A stretch of DNA of 28,169 nucleotides from the NCBI RefSeq assembly GCF_000485595.1, contig NW_014577106.1:585942-614110 (forward strand), read 5' to 3'. Each line of letters opens with the position of its first letter. Positions within the stretch are counted from its first letter, which is position 1. Made by a program: the position numbers and the translations under genes. Source of the stretch: Priapulus caudatus. Taxonomy: Eukaryota; Priapulida; Priapulimorpha; Priapulimorphida; Priapulidae. The notes beneath the pieces were generated by a model, which was not told the origin of the DNA, ran no database searches, and worked only from the letters and a program-made list of their open reading frames with translations. Shown here piece by piece: positions 1 to 9,045 of this stretch.

Positions 1-738
1 GCATTTGTTCTCGTTTTAAATACTTTTGCACTGACCACACGACTCTCGCGTCTCGTGAGAATTGCTACAGTGTGAGAATTTGTCTTGTTGTGCAGAATAA
101 ATTCAAGACCGTGTCGTTTTTCATCAAATACTATTTATATGTGGTTAGCCATCATAATATGCATAAATTACTGTGATGTACAATAAATGTGTATGAATTT
201 GAATTATGTGATCGATTCTCATCCAATCAGCAGCCTTGTGATGAAGTTCCTGTTATCGTAAATTTACACTTAAGTAAGTTTAGTTTAAGTTGGTTTCTGG
301 CAACGCTATTAAAATTAACCTTAACATTAACATTAGACTTAAAATTAATCGTAACTTTACGAAGTTTCTGACAACGGACCCCAGATGTGCTGAAATTCAA
401 TCATGAAAGATGCGTACGTAACAAATGAACTGTTTGCATTACTGCAAATATGCTTTGGCTCTCACGCACACATTTGTTCTCCGACCTTAACTTGATTAAC
501 TCAATTTTTACACGTTCAGTCAGCTATTGTTGGAGGGAGGGGCATTTGAGCGCATACATGATGTGGTTGTTTTGATAAAACAAGTTGCCATAGCCTAAGG
601 CTCGATATATCTCGTTCGAGCTCCGGGCTGTTTCATCTAAAAGGTGAGCTATTTCTCATGACTCACATCGGCAGCTGGTACGCCGTTACTATAGCAACGT
701 CAGTATACTACAGTGATGAGAAAATGCACAGTTTTATG

Positions 739-889
739 GATATGATCAAGAGTCCATAATAGAGACTCTATCATCATATATCATCAATACTCTATCAGGA
801 CTCTGCATCATCAATCTATCATCATCATATCATTAGAATCTCTATCATAATAGAGACTCTATCCCTCTTACGGACTCTTGATATCATAT
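739..889. repeat. Inverted repeat with TCTATCATCA-rich interior
   Basis: GATATGATCAAGAGTCC at 739 pairs with GGACTCTTGATATCATAT at 872-889. The interior is made of ATAGAGACTCTAT palindromes and CTATCATCA runs. The second copy is at about 15629-15779. It is a possible small foldback MITE. Confidence 0.5.
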
Positions 890-1266
890 GATATTTATAG
901 CTGTTACACAGGATCTGTTTTAGAAATGAAATTCGTTATTTGTTATCCGTAATGAGTAGTTTTAAAATTTCAGTAATTTACATTTTACATCATGTTCCTT
1001 AGGTAGCAGGTACTATTCACTATTGAGATGAATTTAGATATATTAAATATGCAAGCGAATATTGTAATAATACATCATTTTCAACAGTTAGCAGTCTCTC
1101 AGAGGTTTGGGTGTAAATATGTAAAGGAAGGAGTGTGCATGTGGCGTGGCCGCGTGGGTCACACCAGCCGGGATAGTGTAAACTAGCTTGTTTCAACACC
1201 CTCTACGTAATAATGTTGCTCATTAGTCCCTCGTCATTTAATTAACCTCATTTGCAAACTGCGTAA

Positions 1267-1361
1267 AGCCTGCCGCACACGGTGTGTCTTGTGCTGCGCC
1301 ATCGGACACGCGTGCCTGATGGCGCAGCACAAGACACACCGTGTGCGCGTGCAAACACAGA
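1267..1361 (+). mobile_element. Truncated end of the foldback element
   Basis: This is the outermost ~95 bp of the foldback terminal repeat, preceded by TAA as at 16156. It includes the perfect hairpin with arms GCACACGGTGTGTCTTGTGC and the reverse complement around 1276-1350. It stops at CAAACACAG and is joined to Helitron-like repeats instead of the decamer array. Confidence 0.75.
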
Positions 1362-2343
1362 GCGACCAAACTTGGTATACTTACACATCTTGGGGAGAAG
1401 GTGAGCAGCGTACCAAGACCAGGACACTGCGACCTTTATTTGACCTTGACCTTGATCATATTTCCCTTCCGCTCTATAACTGCCCCTAATTGACCTAGCG
1501 CGGGCAAACTTGGTATACTTACACATCTTGGGCAGAAGGTGTGTTGCGTACCAAAACCAGGTCACTGCAACTTTTATTTCACCTTGACCTTGAAATTGAT
1601 AATATTTTCCTTCCGCTCTATAACTCGGCCCTGAATTGACCTAGCGCAACCAGACTTGGTATACTTACATGTCTGAGAGAGAAAGTGCGCATTGGCACCT
1701 GTCTTTGACCTTTACTGTGGACTTGAAGATAATCTCTCCGACTTTTAGTTTAACCCTAATCAACATAGTGCTGGATCACATCTACACAAAGAACTGCCAC
1801 AGTGTACTGTGGCGACGTGTAGAGTTGCTGCGCGCGAGCTAGCACTGCGCGAGCTCATTAATTATGCAGGATCACATCTACACAAAGAACTGCCACAGTG
1901 TACAATCTGGAGTCCTCTCCACGTACTACAGTGACCATGACCCTGTATACCTTGACATTCAGAAGTAAACCTTGTATGTTGTAACACCTTAACAGCTTTA
2001 TTATCCCTGTTTCTCTGTGTGCTAATATAATTACTATACTTTGCATACATTGCCATTATGTACTGTTTCCGTGTACCACAGTATTATACAGTAAGATTCT
2101 TTTTATAGTGTGTTTTTACCACTGACCTAGTTTGAACTTGACCGTGGACTTAGTTTTCCTCTCCAGCCCCCTAGGGTAACCAAATTTGACATACTTGCAC
2201 ATCTGAGGCAGATGAGTTGTGTAACAATTAAACCTTTGTCTTTGTGACTTATTTTACTTTACCTACCTTGTACGTCCTTACGGAGATATTTCATTCATAC
2301 TAGATCGCGGGGATACCTAGTTGGCGACAACTGCCATTTCTAG
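1362..2343 (+). mobile_element. Helitron-like element: ~140-bp tandem units and 3' terminus
   Basis: Three units, marked by TTGGTATACTTACA at about 1373, 1509 and 1657, carry CATCTTGGG and GTACCAA boxes; a degenerate one lies near 2180. The element ends with the hairpin AGTTG-GCGA-CAACT (2319-2332), then GCCATTT and CTAG at 2340-2343 followed by T. Hairpin plus CTRR before a T is the Helitron 3' signature. The same end occurs at 24823-24848. No 5' TC terminus was identified and no Rep/helicase is present, so this is a nonautonomous fragment. Confidence 0.65.
1773..1904 (+). repeat. 35-bp direct repeat, 97-bp offset
   Basis: GGATCACATCTACACAAAGA and its continuation to GTGTAC occurs at about 1773 and about 1869. 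The first copy runs into the perfect palindrome CCACAGTGTACTGTGG (about 1797). It lies inside the Helitron-like element. Confidence 0.7.
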
Positions 2344-2344
2344 T

Positions 2345-3268
2345 TTTTAGCTCAGCTGACGAAGTCAATTGCAGCTTGTAGAATCGCATGATGGTCCGTC
2401 CGTCCGTCCGTCCGGCCGTCCGTCAACAGTTGGGCACAAATCTTAACCGCTCGACGTACGGTCTTTATATTCGGGATGGCGGGGGGGGATCGCGAAAAGG
2501 ACTCGGGATGTCAAATTTGGGGGTCAAGGGTCCAAGGTCAAGATGTGTCAATGGAGGGGAATGTTTTCCCTTTAACTTAAGGTATAGGAGGAAATACGGA
2601 ATTGCGGCACAAATCTCAACGGCTTGACCTACGCTCTTAATATTCGATGTATAGTGCCATGGGGAGGAAACCCATCACCAGTGCGAAATTGGAGGTTACA
2701 GGTCAAAGGGCAGTGGGGGAAAGGTATCAGACATTTTCTAAGGACATGGTCTAACGGACCGAATGCAAAACTTTTTTGTTTCAGCACTGACCTACCGTTT
2801 TTATGACTTTGTTGAAAGGACCATGAAATCTACTTTGTGCTGACGTGCGAAGAGTAAGTGTCTGTTAACCTTTTGATCCTCAAGAGGAGGGTTAACATTA
2901 AACATGGATTTGTTGACTGTTAACAAAGGAGTCGGACTGAACTGCTTTTGCTATTAGAGCCCCCCCTATCCCAATCCTCCCACCCTACCACCACTACCAT
3001 CGCGCTCGACGCATATCCATGATAACATGTTAATATATAGCGAAGTCATTAAAGTTACACAGCTGTATCTTTATTACTGTACTACCAGTAGGTATAGCAA
3101 AGCCTATCATAGATTTTAGATCTGTATTAGTAGTATCCTAGATATATGCTCTGAGCGCAAACGCGGTGGCAGGAGAGCACACTTGATTCGGTTGCCAGTG
3201 AGTTTATCAGAAGAATACCTGGCTACAGTACACGTCAGTTGAGCGCTGTCGCTCTGCGGCACTTGTTG
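2345..3268 (+). mobile_element. Constant-end repeat family, ~920-bp member
   Basis: It starts TTTAGCTCAGCTGACG. It has a GTCC tetranucleotide run at 2394-2415, then AACAGTTGGGCACAAATC, GTCAAGG boxes, and GCGAAGAGTAAGTGTC near 2845. It ends with GAGCGCTGTCGCTC, TGCGGCACTTGTT at 3268. The first ~600 bp match 19945-20530, 21115-21700 and 22285-22915, and the last ~27 bp match the ends near 10193, 21114, 22284 and 24025. The middle (2960-3230) is unique to this copy. No coding capacity was seen. Confidence 0.65.
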
Positions 3269-3941
3269 CTAGTATTTCGTTTTTCAAATTAGCCTAGACT
3301 GCCATGTCTCGGTTGAATGAGCTAACATTCAGTTGCTATTATCCTCTTTTGCAGTTTATATGCCATTGCTAAAAGCATGCATCAAAGTCATTTGAAGATC
3401 CGGCTAGTCTTAAAATTATTATCTCTCAAATAAATCAAAACCAAAATTAGGTCTCACCTCTTAAAATAGTATTACTGGACATAATACTGGTCACTCCAGC
3501 ATAAATCTAAGAGTGTGCTGTTATAGGCTATAAAAGTTAAAACAGCAAATTTTATGAACAGTAAACTTGCACTTGCATTCGTGAGATTTGCTATGCATTT
3601 GCTTTGCAGATCATGAAATTGTTCTAGAGTGGTACGCACCCCAGCTCATAATGTAGACAAAGGACGCAAAAATTGTAGAGCTGTAGACAGAAAACAGTAT
3701 ATCAGTCGATGGCATCTCGTGGGATACGAGAATCACATGATGTTGAAATATGTAGACAAATCTACTTTGAAATACGGATCGGAGAATATATATATTGGTG
3801 AAAATGGTGTGTGTGTGTGTTCTAAGACAATTAAGTTAGCTTTATTTGTTGTATACACACAGTGTTATGCAAGAAATACGGGTAAGTATCAGAACGTGTC
3901 AAAATATGACAGTGGTTGGGAAAATATGGGAAAGCATTACT
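3269..3941. other. Non-coding A/T-rich DNA
   Basis: I see no conserved protein, RNA gene or inverted repeat in this stretch. The open frames that reach the neighbouring microsatellite look accidental. Confidence 0.5.
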
Positions 3942-4019
<78 letters not shown>

Positions 4020-4077
4020 TGTGTGTGAGAGAGAGAAAAAAGTAAGACAGAGAGGGAGAGGGGAGGGGAGAGAGAAT
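3942..4077 (+). repeat. Compound microsatellite (GT)n-(GCGT)n-(GA)n
   Basis: About 20 GT units are followed by about 10 GCGT units and then a GA-rich tract to 4077. The tetranucleotide block probably arose from T-to-C changes in the GT run. Confidence 0.95.
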
Positions 4078-4768
4078 ATTTGTCGTGTATTCTCAATTGG
4101 GCTGTCTACTTTTTACAATGACTGTTTTTTTTGTCAAAACTGTATTATTCAGTAATTGCGCCAAAATGGACACCGCCCAAAATTCACAACTGGGTTCATT
4201 TCTTCACAGAATAAATTATCAGGCCCTAAATACAATTAACCAAGCTCAAGGTTGGTAAATTTAATCACCGGATTTAAGGATAATTATAGGAGATTAAATC
4301 GTAACTTCCCCTGGAGTTAATCACTCAGGGCACTGCTCAACAATTGATAGTACACCTTTAAACCGATTGGTACTGCAAGGGTGTAATACCGTGAGAATGA
4401 AGTTGCCCATCCCTTCGAATGACTAAGCGTGGAATAGCTGTCATTCATCATGATTCGTGAGTCCCTAAATATGGCCCTAAATATAGCCAAGGCTACAAAT
4501 GAATCTGATCCTGGGATCTAGTGATGATCAAGCTGACTAATATCCTGTGATAGCTCACAATTGACAGGATAGATGTAGGAAGAGTTAGAGTAACGACGAG
4601 ATACCAGGTCTACATGAGGCAGGGTAGTCAAATTTTTTGGTGAGCAATCGCACTCAAGAGCCTGAGCTGAATGATCACGCGCCACACATCATATACAAAA
4701 TGTCCAAAAATTATAACATATTAACATTACACTTACATTCTATCGACTATACGATATCGGTTTTACAT
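4078..4768. other. 3' flank of the METTL7-like gene
   Basis: This stretch probably includes the 3' UTR of the minus-strand gene. No AATAAA was found in the first ~500 bp on that strand; an ATTAAA lies at 4260-4265. Nothing else is recognisable. Confidence 0.4.
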
Positions 4769-5818
4769 TCAATGGCTAATTTCAAGGCTCTTTTGAGCTC
4801 TGCCAATAATGTGTGGACGGCCAAAATATAATCCGGTTTCAGCATAGTAGTATTCTTCTGTATCCATCTTTAAGCCACTTTGTTGTATAATATACCCAGT
4901 GTTCTTGCATATGTCACATTCCAGTATATACTTCCAAGGCAGATAGAAGACATACTGCAAAACTCTGATAAAACTCCAAACTCTGTCTCCAACATGTTCC
5001 ATGTAGTAAAGTTTACCACCCTGGAAATATACGAATTAATATTAAGTTTTACAGAGTTAACCTTACATATTAAGTAACACCAACACTTTTGAACAGACTA
5101 TTGAAATATAAGCACAGATACCTGATCTGTACGCTATATATATTTACACATACTCGGTTATATATGTGATTTCTACACATACCGTCATACGTATTTATAG
5201 TTCTTGTGTAATTTTCAGATCAACGCAACAGGTAATTAACCTAAAGATGAATAAATTGATTGCATAAAAATTGAGAAATTTAATGCATAAAAAATGGAAA
5301 AAACTGACCGGCTTAAGGATTCTCTTGACTTCTCGAAGTACAGCAGCGGCATCCAATACGCTGCAAAAGACTTGGGTTGCCACCACTGCATCTACACTGT
5401 CTGACGCTATCTCCCACATGTCCTCTGCATTTGCAATTTTAAAGGCAATCTTGGCAATATGTGGGTGTTGCGCAATGCATTCCTTTAAGTAGGCTTGATA
5501 CTGTGGCTTGGTGTCGACACACGTGACTCGGCATTTTGCCGGATAGAATCCAAAGTTTGAGCCGCTACCAGCACCAATCTCTAGTATCTCTATCGCCATC
5601 GGGGATCCATGATGATGAAGATCAGAAAACAGCGCTGCTTTCCGTTTTTTTAGAAGCGCATTTTGATTTTTTGAATTACTTCTCTCGCTTTGAAAATACA
5701 CATATCTTCGTAGTTTAATTAAGAGTGGTAACACGTACTTCCTAATTGAGTAAATCAGGACTAGGACAATGCAGATTTTACCCAGGTATTTGGAGATAAT
5801 AGCATCTGCTTCTGCCAT
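4769..5818 (-). CDS. METTL7 (TMT1A/B)-like methyltransferase, two coding exons
   Basis: The coding sequence joins exon 1 (5309-5818, 170 codons) and exon 2 (4769-5020, 83 codons plus TGA). The 288-bp phase-0 intron has donor GTCAGT and acceptor TTTCCAG. The spliced product is 253 residues, close to the ~244 of vertebrate METTL7A/B. A hydrophobic N-terminal anchor spans about residues 13-35. The SAM-binding motif I is EIGAGSGSNFGFYP (about 80-93), followed by CRVTCVD with the ribose-binding acidic residue Asp102. AEDMWEIASDSVDAVVAT begins at 131, and FCSV and LREVKRILKP lead to the exon junction. Exon 2 opens with GGKLYYMEHV and ends with RPHIIGRAQK, both typical of the family. Family knowledge: METTL7 proteins are membrane-anchored in the ER or on lipid droplets and S-methylate alkyl thiols. 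Substrate here is inferred only. The ORF is intact, although the surrounding DNA is repetitive. No close poly(A) signal was found. Confidence 0.9.
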
Positions 5819-5853
5819 GATGATACTATGTTATCAGATTGTCCTTGATGCCT
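5819..5853 (-). other. 5' UTR segment with candidate splice acceptor upstream of the METTL7-like start
   Basis: Read on the minus strand, a T-rich tract followed by TTTTCTAG ends at 5852, and the next base (5851) would begin an exon with 33 nt before the ATG at 5818. This suggests a leading noncoding exon, with the TG microsatellite and polypurine array lying in the first intron or promoter. I could not identify the upstream exon. Confidence 0.4.
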
Positions 5854-5916
5854 AGAAAATAAAAAAAAGTAACATATTAATGTACAAAGGATATAACAAA
5901 TTATAAATGTGAAATC

Positions 5917-5917
<1 letters not shown>

Positions 5918-5995
<78 letters not shown>
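5918..5995 (+). repeat. (TG)39 microsatellite
   Basis: This is an uninterrupted 78-bp TG run, directly adjacent to the polypyrimidine array. Perfect purity implies recent expansion and likely length polymorphism. Confidence 0.98.
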
Positions 5996-5996
<1 letters not shown>

Positions 5997-7570
5997 CTCC
6001 ACCAGCTTCCCCCTTCTCCCCTTCCTCCTTCTCCACCAGCTTCTCCCCCTCCTCCACTAGCTTCTCCCCCTCCTCCTTTTCCACCAGCTTCTCCCATCCT
6101 CCTCCACCCCCTTCTCCCTTCTCCCCTTCCTCCTTCCCCACCAGCTTCTCCCTTCTCCCCCTCCTCCCTTTCCTCCTTCTCCACCAGCTTCTCCCTTCTC
6201 CCCTTCCTCATTCTCCAGCTTCTCCTCCTCCACCAGCTTCTCCCCTCCTCCTCCACCACCTTCTCCCTTCTCTCCTTCCTCCCTCTCCACCTGCTTTTCC
6301 TTTCTCCCCCTCCTCCACCAGCTCCCTTCTCCCCTCCTCCCCTTCCTTCTCCACCAGCTTCTCCCTTCTCCCCTTCCTCCTTCTCCACCAGCTTTTCCCT
6401 TCTCCCCTTCCTCCTTCTCCACCAGCTTCTCCCTTCCCCCTCCACCACTTTCTCCCTTCTCCCCCTCCTCCACCAGCTTCTCCCCTCCTCATTCACCACC
6501 TTCTCCCTTCTCCCCTTCCTCCTTCTCTACCAGCTTCTCCCCCTCGTCCTCCACCAGCTTCTCTTTTCTCCCCTCCTCCTCCAGCAGCTCCCTTCTCCCC
6601 CTCCTCGCCTTCCTCCTCCACCAGCTTCTCCCCCTCCTCCACCAGCTTCTCCCTTCTCCGCCAGCTTCTCCCCTTCCTCCTTCTTCACCAGCTTCTCCCC
6701 CTCCTCCTCCTCCACCAGCTTCTCCCTTCTCCCCATTCCTCATTCTCCACCAGCTTTTCCTCCTTCTCCACCAGCTTCTCCACTCCTTCTCCACCACCTC
6801 CCTTCTCCCTTTCCTCATTCTCCACCAGCTTCTCCCCCTCCTCCTTCGCCACCAGCTTCTCCCTTCTCCCCCTCCTCATCCACCAGCTCCCTTCTCCCCT
6901 TCATCCCCGTCCTCCTTCTCTACCAGCTTCTCCCCCTCCTCCTTCTCCACCAGCTTCTCCCCCTCCTCCACCATCTCCCTTCTCCCCTTCCTCATTCTTT
7001 ACTAGCTTCTCCCTACTCCACCTACTAGTACTACTCTAAACTTCCTCCTCCCTCCCCCTCCTTCTCCCCTTCCTCCTTCTCCACCAGCTTCTACCCCTCC
7101 TTCTCCACCAGCTTCTCCCTTCCCCCTCCTCCACCACCTTCTCCCTTCTCCCCCTCCTTCTCCTCCAACTTCTCCCCTCCTCCTTCACCACTTTCTTCCT
7201 TCTCCCCTTCTTCCTTCTCCACCAGCTTCTCCCCCACCTCCTCCACCAGCTTCTCCCCTCTTCCCCTCCTCCTCCACCACTCCCTTCTCCCCCTCCTCGC
7301 CTTCCTTCTTCTCCACTAGCTTCTCCCCCTCCTCCACCAGCTTCTCCCCCTCCACCACCTTCTCCCTTCTCCCCTTCCTCTTCCACCACCTTCTCCCTTC
7401 TCCCTTTCCTCCTTCTTCACCAGCTTCTCCCTCTCCTCCTCCACCAGCTTCTCCCTTCTCCATCAGCTTCTCCTTTCTCCCCTTCCTCATTCTCCACCAG
7501 CTTCTCCCCCTCCTCCTTCTCCACCAGCTTCTCCCCTCCTCCACCACCTTCTCCCTTCTCCCCTTCCTCA
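5996..7570 (+). repeat. Polypyrimidine minisatellite, CCACCAGCTTCTCC type
   Basis: Some 1.57 kb is almost wholly C and T on this strand, built from variants of TTCTCCACCAGCTTCTCCC and CCTCCTCC. One ~50-bp marker block (6985-7040, containing CTACTAGTACTACTCTAAAC) interrupts the pattern and recurs inverted at 27222 and 27780. Open frames on both strands are artefacts of the repeat. The purine strand is the sense strand of the downstream METTL7-like gene. Confidence 0.95.
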
Positions 7571-7723
7571 TAGGGGGTTATACTGTTACACTGTTAGGAG
7601 TAATCATGGACAAACAATGCATGCATGGCTTGTGTAGGGTTGCTTTAAAATTTCCTCTCTGGAAAACCATTCGATATTGAAGAGACAAGGATTCTTTCTA
7701 GCATCGTGTTTATTGTATTTCAG

Positions 7724-7883
7724 TGGTGCTGCTGTGTTCACGACTAATTATCGCCAGTCTGATGAAATGAGGAATAAGTGTGTGGAGAAATGCCATAGCT
7801 CTGACATCCCCGTATGGTCGGAGAAACCTGATACTGCAGTGGCCAGGCGTGCTGTTTTTAGACAGAAGCAAGATCACATTATG
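7724..7883 (+). CDS. Candidate isolated internal exon, unknown protein
   Basis: The 160-bp segment is bounded by a polypyrimidine-type acceptor (TTTATTGTATTTCAG, AG at 7722-7723) and a strong donor (ATG|GTGAGT, GT at 7884). It is open in one frame and encodes about 53 residues beginning GAAVFTTNYRQSDEMRNK and ending FRQKQDHIM. The interior contains CVEKCH and VWSEKPDTAVARR, a composition more like real protein than the surrounding low-complexity DNA. It would enter in phase 2 and leave in phase 0. The frame stays open upstream to an ATG at 7677, giving a hydrophobic stretch (FFLASCLLYFSGAAVF) that could be a first-exon signal anchor if the acceptor is not used. I do not recognise the family. 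No partner exon was found in the window, so it may be a relic or part of a gene with long introns. Confidence 0.35.
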
Positions 7884-7892
7884 GTGAGTTGC

Positions 7893-8181
7893 AAGCCGGG
7901 TAGAAATAAGGAGAAAAAAAGATGGTCCACATGACCATCTAGTTTGAAATTTAGATGGTCCTCCTAAATTTCAAATTGTTCTCATTGTTACATCATGCCA
8001 TATATTTGCTATGGTCAACACTGCATTAGCAATAATCGAAACGTGGAAGCTTCAAAGAAAATTACCGTAAAATGGGACCGAAATATGCAATGGTCTGTTG
8101 GACCATTGACTTTAAAAATCGGATGGTCCTCCTGATTATTTGATGGCTCCGGACCATCGGACCATCGCTTATTTCGACCCC
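7893..8181. mobile_element. hAT-like MITE, GGACCATC-rich
   Basis: The ends are inverted: GGGTAGAAATAAGG on the left, and ATTTCGACCCC on the right, which reads GGGGTCGAAATAAGCG when inverted. Several GGACCATC/GATGGTCC motifs line both arms. A near 8-bp duplication flanks it (TGAGTTGC at 7885-7892, TGAGTTGG at 8182-8189). Length 289 bp, no coding. It lies one base downstream of the candidate splice-donor GT at 7884-7885. Confidence 0.55.
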
Positions 8182-8189
8182 TGAGTTGG

Positions 8190-8644
8190 TTACAGCAACG
8201 TGATGCGTGATGCCACTTTCCTGAAGGTAACTTAGACTATAATATCATTATGCTATTCGAACGTATCTAAAAAAACGGATGAACCCATTACTCTCTTTAA
8301 GATACTGTGTTACTTACAGGAATTAAACTTTAATTTGCGGCCGCATTTTTTACAGTGCAATATGCTAATAGAATTACTGCAAAGCATGTAATCAACTAAC
8401 ATTATTATTTACAATTTTCGTCAGTGAATTAATTCGCACTGAGGTGGGGGGAAAGTCGAGCTGTGGCAACTCGTTTGGCAGTTATGCACATGGTCCAGTT
8501 TCATAAATTTGGCAGCACTGGATCTATCATGAGCGACGTTGCTATATCACTCACTAACATTGTATTAGGATAAAATGGTAATCACCGCAAGTGTAATTGA
8601 CACCACAATGGTAAGTGTCTGATCACAATGTATGTGGACTTGAA
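8190..8644. other. Non-coding DNA
   Basis: No open frame, repeat or RNA gene that I can support was seen. Confidence 0.5.
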
Positions 8645-9045
8645 ATGACTCGTGTGGAAAACTGTGCATGCACACATGCAGGCAGGCGTGCACGTATACA
8701 CACGCAGGCAGGCAAGCGTGGGCTCACATGGGCATGCACGCACGCACACACTCAGGGAGGCAAGCATGGGCGCACACGGGCATGTATGTACCTACGCGCT
8801 CAGAAATGCAAGCATGGGCTCACACAGTCATACACGCACGCGCGCACGCAGACAGGCAAGCATGGGCCCACACAGTCATGCACGCACGCACGCACGCAGG
8901 CAGGCAAGCATGGGCTCACACAGTTATGCACGCACGCACGCAGGCAGGCAAGCATGGGCTCACACAGTTATGCATGCACGCACGCACGCAGGCAGGCAAG
9001 CATGGGCTCACACAGTTATGCATGCACGCACGCACGCACGCAAAT
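8645..9045 (+). repeat. 46-50 bp minisatellite, GCAAGCATGGGCTCACACAG type
   Basis: Each unit contains AAGCATGGGCTCACACAG, then TTATGCATGCACG and GCAC/GCAGG runs. Starts near 8811, 8857, 8907, 8949 and 8998 are regular, and earlier units are degenerate. It is stop-poor in all forward frames, hence three overlapping spurious ORFs. The array resumes at 10565. Confidence 0.9.

Larger units (their letters stand above)
1..1361 (+). repeat. Segmental repeat copy 1 (cut by the window edge)
   Basis: It matches 14890-16257 end to end in the same orientation, with differences that are mostly single-base insertions or deletions. It contains the right end of a MITE (to about 383), A/T-rich unique-looking DNA, a 150-bp inverted-repeat block (739-889) and the foldback tip. 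I see no gene in it. Confidence 0.9.

Noticed and set aside
1276-1350. Perfect hairpin considered as a Rho-independent terminator or microRNA precursor
   Set aside because: It is the tip of the foldback transposon, repeated at 16168 and 18020, with no T-tract or host context.
5852-7571. Long Ser/Pro-rich plus-strand frame (376 residues) and Glu/Gly-rich minus-strand frames
   Set aside because: They are by-products of the polypyrimidine minisatellite. All frames are open and there is no domain.
8645-9045. Regular repeats considered as a CRISPR array
   Set aside because: There are no unique spacers; whole units repeat, and the DNA is eukaryotic.
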